Counted from the first letter of the stretch, positions 5,291 through 14,454 are shown. The stretch is DNA of 19,016 nucleotides from an uncultured Lachnospiraceae bacterium (GCA_910587495.1 CAJUMT010000046.1:1-19016), one strand, 5' to 3'. The notes: a model not told the origin generated them from the sequence alone. Program-made: numbers and translations.

Positions 5291-8056
5291 ATGAATAAAG
5301 GATTAAAGGGATCGTTAAAGAGATGGAAAACTGTCGTTGTGCTTTCTGCTTTTCTGCTGGCCAGTATAGTGGATAGCAGACAGGCGCTGGCCAAGGAGGA
5401 AATGACAGAGCATGTGGAGACTTCTGTCCCGGTTTCTCTGGAAAATGTCCTATGGCCGGACGAAGCGGGGAAATATTCTTATACATACAAAGACGCTCAG
5501 CCCGGCAGTGAATATGTGCTGCTGATTGTGTCCGGGATTTGCCAGAGAACAGAGGAAATAACGCAGGAGAAGCTTTCAGACAGTCTTTTGTATATCGACC
5601 AGAAGGCGGCAGGTGAAGGAGGCGTAACTTTCGACGGCTTTGTCCCGTCTCGCACCGACAACGGCACGGTACTGGTCGCAGGCGAAGGGGAGCCTGCGTC
5701 TGTGATCGGTTATCTGTCAAAAGACCTCTTCACAGCCGGGGCTTATACGATGGACGAAAAAGGGACAAAAATGTTGGAGGCTTCGATGACGGCCTTCAAA
5801 GGAACCGTCTGGGAAGACTTTAAGAAAGCTTTACCCACGGAATGCTATGTGGAAATACGGTCAGATTATGTCACGTCTGTCTATGTGCCTGTCCGGTTGG
5901 CCTGGGGCGACTGCACAGCATATGACAGCACAAAACCAGGAGAAACCTTTGACCTCACGGCAGATGTCATCCTTAAGGACGGATATGCATCGGGCAGGCT
6001 GGCGGATGCGCTGGGTCGGATGCTAAAGCCTTTGAAAGCCTCCGTGACCATACAGGAAGTCGCAGCCGTTCCGGTGCGTATGACGGCTGTCAAGGGTCAA
6101 GCTGTATATCAGGAAGGAGAGACAATCAGCACGGATGACATAACGGTGCAGATCACCTATTCGGACGGTTCCGTGCGGGAAGTGTCCGGCTGGATCTCCG
6201 ACGCCGATTCTTTGCCAACTGCCAAAGCAGGGATATATGACCTGACGGTTACCTATACCGAAAAAGACGTTACTTTGCAGGTGCAGATTGCCATCACAAT
6301 CATTCCAAAAGAAGAGCAAAAAGAAGACAAAAAGCTGTATCAAGTAAACTTCGATGCCGGATACGGACAGGAGATTGCCCCTGTGCATGTCGCAGCCGGG
6401 GAAACGGCGCCAAAGCCGGATACCGTCCTGGACAGGAAAGGCTATGTTTTTCTGGGCTGGTATTTTGACAATGAATTGTGGGATTTTGAGCAAAATACAG
6501 TGGAAAACGATATGACGCTGTGCGCTAAGTGGTTTCGGAAATATGGGGATGGAACCGATTTCTACTGTTATGGCGAGGAAGAACCGGTATGTGTATATAC
6601 AGGAAAAGCGCTTAAACCCTCCTTCGTACTTATGGACAAAAATTTATGCGTGCTTACGCCCAAAAAAGATTACACCATAAAATATATCAACAATGTGCAG
6701 GTTTCTGAGGGAAAAGCAAAGGCGGTCATAACCGGTAAAGGAAATTATGACGGGACTTTGGAAATTCCCTTTACGATCACGGAAAAAGACCTCGCAGACG
6801 AGTCGGCTGTGAAGATGAAATGCAAACCGTACAGTGCTTACAAAAAGAATGGCTGCAGACCGACACTGTCGGCAAAATATAACGGCAAGAGCCTAAAAGC
6901 AGAAACAGATTTTTCTGTCAGTTATCAGAAGATTGACAGTTATGACAGCGAAAGCGGCACACCGGTGCAAGGCTCTGTGCTACAGGAAGCGGGATTATAC
7001 AGAGTCATTGTGGAAGGAACAGGAAATTTCACCGGGCAGAGACGCTTTACTTTCCAGGTCGGGGCAGAGGGGTTAAAAGACCTGAAAAAAGCTTCCGTAA
7101 CCTTCCCCGCTTCGGCAAACCTGCCCTGTACAGGAAAGGACGCGGAACTTGACGGTGTTGTCCTGAAACTGGAAAATGCAGAGCTGAAAGAAGGCACAGA
7201 CTATATACTGGAGCTTCCGGACGATAACAAAAATGCAGGCAAAAAGACGGCGGTCGCGCGGGCACTGCCCGGGAGCACGCTCTGCTATGGCGAAAAAGAG
7301 ATAAAATATACAATCACCGGCCTGCCCATGAAAGCGGTAAAAGTTAATCTGAAAAACAGGAAAATAAACTATACCGGAACGCCTGTGATGGACAATATCG
7401 AGAGCGTGACCATCCGGCTGGATGAGAAAAAAGCCGGAATACTACGGGCATATTATGGAGAAGAGTTTTCGGGCGGCGATACCTGGACACTGAGAAAAAA
7501 TACGGATTATACAGTGCAGTACATAGACAGCATTAAGGCCGGAAAGGCTGTGATCCGGCTGACCGGAAAAGGCGTGTTTACCGGGACGCTCGAAAGTAAG
7601 TTTACAATCGGCAAGACGAATCTAAACGGAGGCGGCGTAGAAGTTATGCTGGAAAAGGCAAGCGTACCTCAGAAAAAATCTGGTGCAGCCCCGGCAGTAC
7701 AGGCCGTATATACAGAAGGAGGACAGCGCGTTGTCCTTGAAGAAGGCAGGGACTATACCCTCCGCTACAGCGGTAATAAAAGGGCGGGGACAAACGCAAA
7801 AGTGACCGTAAAAGGAATCGGAAATTACACAGGCAGCCTTACAAAGACCTTTACGATCGAGCCAAAACCGCTGGATGCGCCGGATGTGAAGATTGCCGCC
7901 GTCCATCCGGTAAAACAGAAGAAAAAAGCCGGATACATCTATCGGCCAAAGATTCTGGCTTATGACGGAGACACCCCGTTAAAAGAAGGGACGGATTTCA
8001 CGGTCAATTACAGCGGATGCCTTACACAGGCGGATGTGGAAAGCGGCCGGACGTAA
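5291..8056 (+). CDS. large secreted Ig-like/MBG-repeat surface protein, cut short by in-frame TAA
   Basis: A secreted multidomain protein, probably adhesive or structural. The start is supported by AAGGGG (5280-5285), five bases before ATG. Residues 1-35 are a signal peptide (basic start, hydrophobic VVVLSAFLLASIV, then ALA). Residues about 262-338 resemble a Big_3 bacterial Ig domain (YQEGETISTDDITVQITYSD). Residues 349-415 are an InlB-type B-repeat (FDAGYG, then KGYVFLGWY and TLCAKW). From residue 435 a series of about 75-90-residue beta repeats follows, each with forms of YTGK, GTDYTVxY and ITGKGNYTGxxxxxFTI. The frame stops at TAA 8054-8056 within the sixth repeat and continues unbroken after it to 8419, so this is a truncated form of a 1042-codon gene. 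No sortase motif, membrane anchor or SLH domain is visible. If translated, the 921-aa product would lack the last one and a half repeats. Confidence 0.8.
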   Translation: MNKGLKGSLKRWKTVVVLSAFLLASIVDSRQALAKEEMTEHVETSVPVSLENVLWPDEAGKYSYTYKDAQPGSEYVLLIVSGICQRTEEITQEKLSDSLLYIDQKAAGEGGVTFDGFVPSRTDNGTVLVAGEGEPASVIGYLSKDLFTAGAYTMDEKGTKMLEASMTAFKGTVWEDFKKALPTECYVEIRSDYVTSVYVPVRLAWGDCTAYDSTKPGETFDLTADVILKDGYASGRLADALGRMLKPLKASVTIQEVAAVPVRMTAVKGQAVYQEGETISTDDITVQITYSDGSVREVSGWISDADSLPTAKAGIYDLTVTYTEKDVTLQVQIAITIIPKEEQKEDKKLYQVNFDAGYGQEIAPVHVAAGETAPKPDTVLDRKGYVFLGWYFDNELWDFEQNTVENDMTLCAKWFRKYGDGTDFYCYGEEEPVCVYTGKALKPSFVLMDKNLCVLTPKKDYTIKYINNVQVSEGKAKAVITGKGNYDGTLEIPFTITEKDLADESAVKMKCKPYSAYKKNGCRPTLSAKYNGKSLKAETDFSVSYQKIDSYDSESGTPVQGSVLQEAGLYRVIVEGTGNFTGQRRFTFQVGAEGLKDLKKASVTFPASANLPCTGKDAELDGVVLKLENAELKEGTDYILELPDDNKNAGKKTAVARALPGSTLCYGEKEIKYTITGLPMKAVKVNLKNRKINYTGTPVMDNIESVTIRLDEKKAGILRAYYGEEFSGGDTWTLRKNTDYTVQYIDSIKAGKAVIRLTGKGVFTGTLESKFTIGKTNLNGGGVEVMLEKASVPQKKSGAAPAVQAVYTEGGQRVVLEEGRDYTLRYSGNKRAGTNAKVTVKGIGNYTGSLTKTFTIEPKPLDAPDVKIAAVHPVKQKKKAGYIYRPKILAYDGDTPLKEGTDFTVNYSGCLTQADVESGRT

Positions 8057-8407
8057 GGCCAGGTCGTTATCACGGAAAAATCCGGCGGCAGTTACAGCGG
8101 GTCATTCACTGTTTTGTACCAGGTGGCGCCGAACAGCATAGAGGGCAAAGCATGTACCATCACGATCTCTGACCAGATCTACACAGGTACACCGGTCACC
8201 TTTGATTTGAAAAAAGAAGAAGACCGCGCGGCGTTCATGGCATCCATTACCCGAGAGGACGGTCAGACTGTGGCGCTCATTCCCGGACAGGACTTTGAAG
8301 TCGTAAGCTACAGTAAAAATACGGCCTGTGGTACAGCAAAAATGGTCCTTCGCGGTATTGGCACTTATGGCGGAAGCAGGACTGTGAAATTTAAGATCGT
8401 CAGGCAG
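6597..8407 (+). repeat. about seven tandem MBG-like protein repeats crossing the stop codon
   Basis: The units are divergent at DNA level but share a protein pattern: a YTG-type first strand, a xGTDxTVxY strand in the middle, and a GxGNYTGSxTKTFxI end. The best examples end at ITGKGNYDGTLEIPFTI, LTGKGVFTGTLESKFTI and VKGIGNYTGSLTKTFTI. Unit six begins before the TAA at 8054 (EGTDFTVNYSG) and is completed after it (VVITEKSGGSYSGSFTVLY). Unit seven (IYTGTPVTFDL to GTYGGSRTVKFKI) lies entirely after the stop. Confidence 0.7.
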
Positions 8408-8419
8408 AGGATACAGTGA
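8057..8419 (+). pseudogene. C-terminal remainder of the secreted MBG-repeat protein, after the in-frame stop
   Basis: Same reading frame as the gene at 5291, separated from it only by one TAA. It encodes the second half of repeat six and all of repeat seven, ending KIVRQRIQ at TGA 8417-8419. The first possible start afterwards (the internal TTG at 8114, codon for L in TVLYQVAP) has no ribosome binding site and falls in mid-strand of a repeat. Independent translation is therefore unlikely. The next gene's signal peptide start is 44 bp downstream. Confidence 0.7.
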
Positions 8420-8463
8420 TGGGAAGAAAAAGGACAGAACACAGACAGAAGGGGGATTCAAGG

Positions 8464-8658
8464 ATGGGAAAACGTATATTATCGGTATTGCTTGTGTTTT
8501 GCATGGCTCTGACATCGCTGCCTGCGACCGCATGGGCGGCGCAGGCGGACGCTGGGTCTCAGGAAGACGGGATAGAGCAGGAAGCGCAGGAAGCAGATGC
8601 CGGACAGGAGGAAGAACCGGCAAAAGAGAATATGGGGACTGACGAAGCTGATGCTTAA
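8464..8658 (+). CDS. signal peptide and acidic linker of the second surface protein, cut by in-frame TAA
   Basis: The N-terminus of a large secreted protein. ATG 8464 has GGGGG (8451-8455) at an 8-base spacing and begins MGKRILSVLLVFCMALTSLP, a clear signal peptide with probable cleavage after residue 25 (TAWA). Upstream in-frame GTG/ATG codons at 8416-8421 are worse because they put a basic, non-hydrophobic tail before it. Residues 27-64 are Glu/Asp/Ala/Gln-rich linker, typical before the globular part of Firmicute surface proteins. TAA at 8656-8658 ends the frame after 64 codons, but the same frame continues to 14133. GC is high here (42 of 60 bases in 8521-8580) and drops after the stop (24 of 60 in 8701-8760). 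Confidence 0.65.
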   Translation: MGKRILSVLLVFCMALTSLPATAWAAQADAGSQEDGIEQEAQEADAGQEEEPAKENMGTDEADA

Positions 8659-10908
8659 TTGGAAGATTCGTCTATATTGGGTTCTGGTTTCTGCGGCGAA
8701 GAAGAAAATGGTGAAAATTTGCAGTGGACTTTGAATCAGGAGGGAACATTGCGTATTTGGGGAAATGGAGCAATGGGTGCCTGTGTTGTTAGCTCGACAA
8801 ATCAAGGGCCCAATGCCCCATGGTATTCTCTGCGCACCTCAATCAAGGAAATTGTAATCGAAGAGGGAGTCACAACTATTGCAAACAATGCGTTTTATGG
8901 ATGTACCGAATTGGTGTCTGTATCTATGCCAGACACAATAGAGCATATTTATGGATCAGACGCTGTCAGGGCTTCTGGCAGCCTTACCTATTATGATGCC
9001 GGCCCGTTTTATAATTGTGAGAAACTTGAGAATATTATTTTGAGTTCAAGATTGAAAACTTTAGGGCCACAGGCATTTTTGAATTGTACTTCTTTAAAAA
9101 ATATCGCGATTCCAGAGAGCGTAACTGCTTTAGACGACAGTGTTTTTCGCGGATGTTCCTCACTGGAAACAGTAACTATTCCTGCATCTTCTGAAATTTC
9201 ATATGTCGGGGAACGGGCATTTCAATCCTGTGCCAGCTTAACGGAAATAATACTCCCTAAAAATGTATCCAGTATTAGAGGCTATGCATTTAACGGATGT
9301 ACCAATCTTGTATTTGCAGATATTCCATCTGGGACGACAAGCATAGGAGCAGGACATTCAGGATATTGGGGTATATCATATTCTAGTGATTACTACCCAG
9401 GTAATACGTTTGGGGGATGCACAAACCTTAAATATCTAAAAATTCCCGCATCAGTAACAAGGATCGGCGATACATCGAGAGGTGAATTATATGGCGGTTT
9501 GGGCGTCACAAAAGATACAATTTTGATTGTGGAAGAGGGTTCTTATGCAGATACGTTTGCCCAGGACAATAATTTGAGTTATACATATACTGATCCGAGA
9601 CTGCAAGCGAGAGTGCTTTCTGTTTGTGTGCAGGATGAGGACGGAAAAGAGTTTTCGGACGGTTTTACGGTGACGTGGTATGATGAAAACGAAATCGTAA
9701 TGGGTACAAATCCTGTCCTTTCTGGCGCGGCTATTGAAAAGAGCTATTCCTTTGAAATCGAACTCGGGGATGAACTGGCAGCAATCTACGAACAACCGAA
9801 GCGTCGGACGATCACGCCGGAGGACGATGCATTTTGTGAAGTGCGTCTGGTTCCAAGAGCGGCTATATCTGCTTTGAACTTGACTGGACACATATTGGAT
9901 AAAAGCAGTCAGCCGATTTCAGACGTGTCTGTCTTGATCGAAACAGAAGACGGGGATTCTATTGAGGTTTTTACAGATGCGAACGGCGGCTTTAGCGCGG
10001 CGGTTCCTTGCACTATTTTATGCGTGACTGTTCAGAAAGACAATTATTATACCAAACGGCAGGTTTTAGATTTAAGCGATGAAACCGGGAACGCATATAC
10101 AATGGCGGATTTGATTTTAACAGGAATCGTTACACTCTCCGATAGTTTGTCTTTAAATATCACCCAGAAAACAGCGGCGGAGTCAGAAGATCAGGCTCTG
10201 GAAATTCCTGTAACCTCGATGAAATCTCTCAATTTCACGCTGACAGGGAGCGAGAGCCGCCCAATTACAGATTTTACAGTGCAGGGGAATGTACTGGCAT
10301 TTCAACCTGGTGTAGTCTCGGCAAATGAAACCATTAAGGTTACTGTAGAAGACGCCGCTGGCAAGTATGTCGGCGCATCCGCTGATGTTTTACTGGATGA
10401 TGACCGGCTGGGAAGCGCGGATCTGGTTTTGACCGAGAAGGGGTATTTCCGCTTGGGTAGCGTTTCTGGTCCGACAGCCAGCCTGTTGGTATTTGACAGC
10501 AATGGCAACTGCATTCAGGCCGGCACGGCCCAAAAGGGGATGTCCAGCAAGACAATGGATGCTGGAGATTATCGTCTGGTTTTGTTACAAAAGAGTGATT
10601 TGCTGCGGAGTGTTGCCAGCCTGGACTATTTGACAAGGGTTGGGTTCACAGCAGGAAAGGACTATTTACTGCGTGAATTTACCATTTCCGATGGGCGGAT
10701 TATTACGATAGACAATTGTGCCGTACCGGAGTTGAATGAGAGTGTGTTTTCATATATGATAGCGGAAAATACTTCGATAACCACCAACAAACCTGGCGGC
10801 GCGGCTGTCGGAGCGCTTATCTTGCTTCGGGCGTCTTATCAACTTGATACCTCCAAGAACGTGACGGCTGACATGTTGCGCATTGCGCTGCCAGACGGCA
10901 TTGCGTGA
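8659..10908 (+). pseudogene. BspA-type leucine-rich-repeat segment of the stop-interrupted surface protein
   Basis: Continues in frame from the signal peptide after TAA 8656. The opening (GEEENGENLQWTLNQEGTLR, then IWGNGAMG) is the usual cap that precedes LRR_5/BspA repeats. About six repeats follow up to 9560, with units such as AFYGCTELVSVSMPDTIEHI, AFLNCTSLKNIAIPESVTAL and AFQSCASLTEIILPKNVSSI. Around 9880-10080 there is a carboxypeptidase-regulatory-like beta domain (LTGHILDKSSQPISDVSVLI). Further beta domains run to TGA 10906-10908. BspA repeats in other bacteria mediate adhesion to host proteins or other cells; that role is inferred here. The codon after the stop is TTG, but no ribosome binding site precedes it, so I read this as the body of one ancestral gene and not an independent gene. 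It could still be made by readthrough. Confidence 0.7.
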
Positions 10909-13900
10909 TTGACACAGTACACCGCAATTGTGAATGGTTCTCCTACATCTTACATTTACGATGCAGCCAAGCGTGAAATCTGCATTTCTGTGGTCGGACG
11001 GAATCAAGCTATAGTTTATATCTACTGCACTGCAACGGATGCGGGTACACATAATGTCAGCGCGGCATTGGATTTTAGCAACGGTGTGGTTCAGCCGATT
11101 GGCTCGGCTTCGATGCAGGTAGAAAACGCAAAACTCAATGTCGTAGAACGGACAGGAATTTCGGAAGGACTCAATGCATCAGGGAAAACGCTCCCCAACA
11201 GTACTGTGGTTCTATATGATAATGATGAAGAAGTGGGCCGCACAGCATCCAACGAGGTTGGAAGTTGGAGTATGGAATTTGACCTCGTCCAGCCAGTATA
11301 TAACTATTCCTATCATTTTATCCGTGCAGTAACAGAAACAAGCGCCTTGCCCAATCCGATTTCTACGGAAGAGGCTATGATTACTTACGACAAAGAATCT
11401 GCGGGACAAGTGACTAAGATTACTATGTATAATGTTGGCGATCACGGTGCGCAAGAAACGGTATTTGATTTTACGGATACATCAGCCGCTACGCCCTATT
11501 ATCTGATGTGGCCTTCGCGTTATCCAACATTCACGTTTAAAGTCGAGTTTGCCGGGGATGCATCCAAGCTTTCGGAAGTTTATGTGGTAACCACTAACAG
11601 CGCCGGCGAGCAGACCTATGTGCAGACGACCTATGATGCTGGCAGCAGTGCCTGGGTGGGGACGCATAATTACAGGAATTTCAGTGACGCGCCGGTGATG
11701 GTCAGCGCGGAATATGCGGAACAAGGTTATAGTGGTATTCCGATTGATGAACAACAAATTGAAAAGCTGAAAAGCAATTATAAAGATCTTTATCAGGAAA
11801 TTATTGAAAATTGGTCATCCGCTTTATCAGAAACTTTACAGCTCACCAATTTGTCGATGGAAGGGGAATCTGTAGGCGCAACGCTGGTCTGTACGGATGA
11901 GGATACGCAAGAACTAATTTTTTCGGCTGATATTTTAACAGAAGCCCGATCTTTGAGTGATGATGTAACAGCTGATATGTTGAAACAAGGCGGCTATGCA
12001 GCAATTGATGAGGAATTGGAATTCTGGATAAAAACAGAAGAAGCAGACAATATGTTTCAAGAAGAATATGTCAATCTTCCCGCCCATATTGCTTATAGTG
12101 TAGTTGCCCAACCAGGCGCACTCCCGGCATCTTATTCATTATCCGATAATCGGACAAAAGACTGGGTGGTGAAGGCAAAAGATGCTGTTGATTCGGTTGG
12201 ACTGGGATTATCCTGGTTTAGTACAAAAAATGAGGTACTTAGACAAGAATGGCTCAATTCTTTCCAAAAAAGATTATCCGAGGGCAAACGGGTAACTTTG
12301 GAAGAAAAAACAAGATGGAGATATTATTACAAAGATGCAAGCAGTTTTTTGAACAAAAATACCAGGCTCCTGGGAAAAACCTTGCCAGGGATAAGTTTTG
12401 CTCTGGATGCGGGCGGTGACATTAAAAATGGATTATCGAACGCTTATATTGCAAAAGGCAATATCAAAATATGGGAAAAAATGTTGGGTGAGTACGAAAC
12501 ACGGTTGAAGAAACTTAAGGAAGCTGGTCAACTTTCATTACCAGAAGAACAAAAAATCCAAAACAGGATCCAGCAAATACATGATCAGATCAATGCATAC
12601 AGGCGTGATTCCGCAAGTGCGATTTCATCAGAATATACTATTGATCTGTTGGTTTCAGGAACTGCTTCATTGGCATCATTGGGAGCAGAAACAGCAATGA
12701 TAGCGGCAATAGTATCATCAGGAGGAACTGCCCTACCATTGCTGATTCCGGACTTATGGGCAATTAATAAAGATATTGATTACGCGGAGCGTTTGATAAA
12801 ATCATGGATATGTGAGAATCTTGTCAGCGGAATAGGTGTATTAACAAAGAACCGCATAGCAATTGATGATGCTCTTTTGGAGCTTTTTACCGAGTTAGAT
12901 CAGTATGGTGACTGGCAATATGGCGATGGATTTATGCTCAGAGGTGGAATTCAAATGAACGTGATCCCCATTCACGATCCTTCTGGCTATGTCTACGAGG
13001 CAGTCCCTTCTAACCGTCTGGAAGGTGTGACAGAAGCCATTTCGTGTGAAGCGGAAAACAGCAACACTTGGAAAGCGGCGGATTACGACCAGATCAATCC
13101 TCAAACCACTGGAATGGACGGCGGCTATTATTGGGACGTCCCACAGGGCAACTGGAAAGTGGATTTCACCAAATCCGGCTATGAGCCTGCCGATACCAGC
13201 AAAGTTGCGGCGGCTGTTAACGGATGGCTTCCGGTTCCTCCGCCCCAGTTGGAGATCAATGTAGGTATGGTTTCCACTGCTGCGCCCACTGTGAAGCAAG
13301 CGGTACTTTACAACGACCGAGTTGAGATGGAGTTCAGTCAATACATGGATATTGCGAGCGTTCAGAGTGCATTGTCCCTTACCAGTGAGGAAACTGCAAT
13401 AAATCATCTTACGATAGAGCCCTTGAACGCGGAATATAATTTGGAAAATACAAAACAGTACGCCACACGCTTTTCTGTGACTTTCAAAGATGTAAGCCTG
13501 TCAGACGGCGTAGTTGTTTCTGTTACCGAAAGCGCAATGAATTATGCCGGAACAGCAATGGAATCAGTGTACACTTCCGAAACGCTGACGGCCTCCGTCC
13601 GCCCAGAATGCATTGTGGCACAGGATACAGTATCAGTCGGCTTATATAAGGACGTTGAAATTTCCCTGGCTTTGCAGCCCGGAGGCATAGCGCAAGAATT
13701 GGTAATAAAGAATTTGTCGCCCGCTTTGATTGGCGTATCAGAGACTGTTACAACCAATGCGGACGGAATTGCGATGATTTCTGTAAACGGTAAATTGCCA
13801 GGAACCGGTTTACTGCAAATCACTGAGCCGGTATCCGGCTTGCATAAAACCATTACGGTTTATGTGGGGCTTGACTCGCCCGGTCAATCCGCCATCCTAG

Positions 13901-14133
13901 ACGCGGTAAGAAACGGACAGACCCTTGAAGTGAGCCTGAAAGCCGCCGGGGCGGGGACTGTCTACTGTGCGGAGTACGATGGGGATGGAAAACTTCTATC
14001 AGTTCAAATGCATCCCGTTTCGGGAGGTGAACAGTCGGTGAGTTTCACGTTAAAAGAAAGCGGGGCTGCCTGCCGTAAAATCTTCCTGCTGAATCCGGAA
14101 TTTATGCCTCTGTGTACTGCAAAAACAGTTTGA
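10909..14133 (+). pseudogene. C-terminal segment of the stop-interrupted surface protein (beta domains and helical island)
   Basis: Same frame as the preceding segment, separated only by TGA 10906. The first 70 residues complete a beta-sandwich begun before the stop (VNGSPTSYIYDAAKREICIS, then TDAGTHNVSAALDF). An Ig-like domain follows near 11140-11360 (GISEGLNASGKTLPNSTVVL). Bases about 11740-12840 encode a long helical region with a charged coiled-coil-like stretch (KMLGEYETRLKKLKEAGQLS) and a hydrophobic segment (LLVSGTASLASLGAETAMIA). After that come HDPSGYVYEAVPSNRLEGVT and YYWDVPQGNWKVDFTKSGYE, a module I recall from other large secreted Clostridia proteins, then Big-like domains. The C-terminus (RKIFLLNPEFMPLCTAKTV) has no LPXTG, SLH or membrane anchor. 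The TTG at 10909 has no ribosome binding site. Function is unknown. Confidence 0.7.
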
Positions 14134-14144
14134 AGTACACAGAG
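14108..14144 (+). other. hairpin spanning the stop codon of the surface-protein gene
   Basis: CTCTGTGTACT (14108-14118) and AGTACACAGAG (14134-14144) are perfect 11-bp inverted repeats. The TGA stop (14131-14133) lies in the 15-base loop. No T-run follows directly, so this is not a classic terminator. It may protect the 3' end or slow ribosomes at termination. Confidence 0.5.
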
Positions 14145-14213
14145 CCCCAGGCATGCAGGCTTTTCATTTCTGTATACGCTATAATCCTGTTTTCAACACT
14201 TGAAATGATTAAC

Positions 14214-14255
14214 AAAGCCGGAACTCCTTGTAGAATAAGGAAATTCCGGCTTTTT
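14214..14255 (+). terminator. intrinsic terminator after the surface-protein locus
   Basis: GCCGGAA (14217-14223) pairs with TTCCGGC (14244-14250), with an inner CCTT/AAGG stem, an A-run before and five T after. It closes the surface-protein transcription unit ahead of the PTS promoter. Confidence 0.85.
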
Positions 14256-14274
14256 CTATTTGTTCTGTAGCCTC

Positions 14275-14303
14275 TTGACAAATTTACCAATTAGTGGTAC
14301 TTT
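14275..14303 (+). promoter_or_regulatory. promoter of the PTS operon
   Basis: A perfect -35 TTGACA (14275-14280) and -10 TACTTT (14298-14303) are separated by 17 bases. The expected start near 14310 is just upstream of the antiterminator hairpin. A TATAGT at 14314 would start transcription inside that hairpin and is rejected as the -10. Confidence 0.65.
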
Positions 14304-14314
14304 TATTACATGAT

Positions 14315-14347
14315 ATAGTATGTAACTGTACGGCAGGCATTAACTAT
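14315..14347 (+). promoter_or_regulatory. ribonucleic antiterminator (RAT) site for the BglG-family protein
   Basis: The RNA can form an imperfect hairpin: ATAGT (14315-14319) with ACTAT (14343-14347), ATG (14320-14322) with CAT (14338-14340), and CTG (14326-14328) with CAG (14334-14336) around the loop TACGG, with asymmetric internal loops between the stems. The core TGTAACTG...GCAGGC resembles known LicT/BglG RAT sites. Its 3' half overlaps the left arm of the terminator at 14336, so binding of the antiterminator would block termination. Confidence 0.75.
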
Positions 14348-14391
14348 GCATTAAGATCAATGGGATATCTATGCATATTAATGCCTTTTTT
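14336..14391 (+). terminator. leader terminator controlled by the RAT
   Basis: GGCATTAA (14336-14343) pairs with TTAATGCC (14378-14385). After one bulged C, TATGCAT (14345-14351) pairs with ATGCATA (14371-14377). Six T follow at 14386-14391. It is a 15-bp stem in total, 64 bases before the permease start codon, and mutually exclusive with the RAT hairpin. Confidence 0.85.
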
Positions 14392-14454
14392 GTGCGTGAA
14401 AACGGATAAAATGCATAGAATATCCCCATCTTACTTATTACAGGAGGGATTGTC

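Noticed and set aside
10906..10908. TGA as a selenocysteine codon
   Set aside because: No selenoprotein-like context, no cysteine expected in the beta domain at this point, and no convincing SECIS-type hairpin directly downstream. The other two stops are TAA, which selenocysteine cannot explain.
8656..10911. TTG codons directly after both stops (8659 and 10909) as true starts
   Set aside because: No Shine-Dalgarno sequence precedes either, there is no signal peptide after them, and the second would start inside a domain. TTG is also an ordinary leucine codon in this frame.
12895..13407. 170-codon minus-strand open frame opposite the surface-protein gene
   Set aside because: Antisense shadow of a frame that has clear protein motifs on the plus strand.
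14396..14410. CcpA cre-like site (TGAAAACGGATAAA) in the PTS leader
   Set aside because: Only the left half matches the cre pattern, the right half lacks the palindrome, and it lies downstream of the leader terminator.
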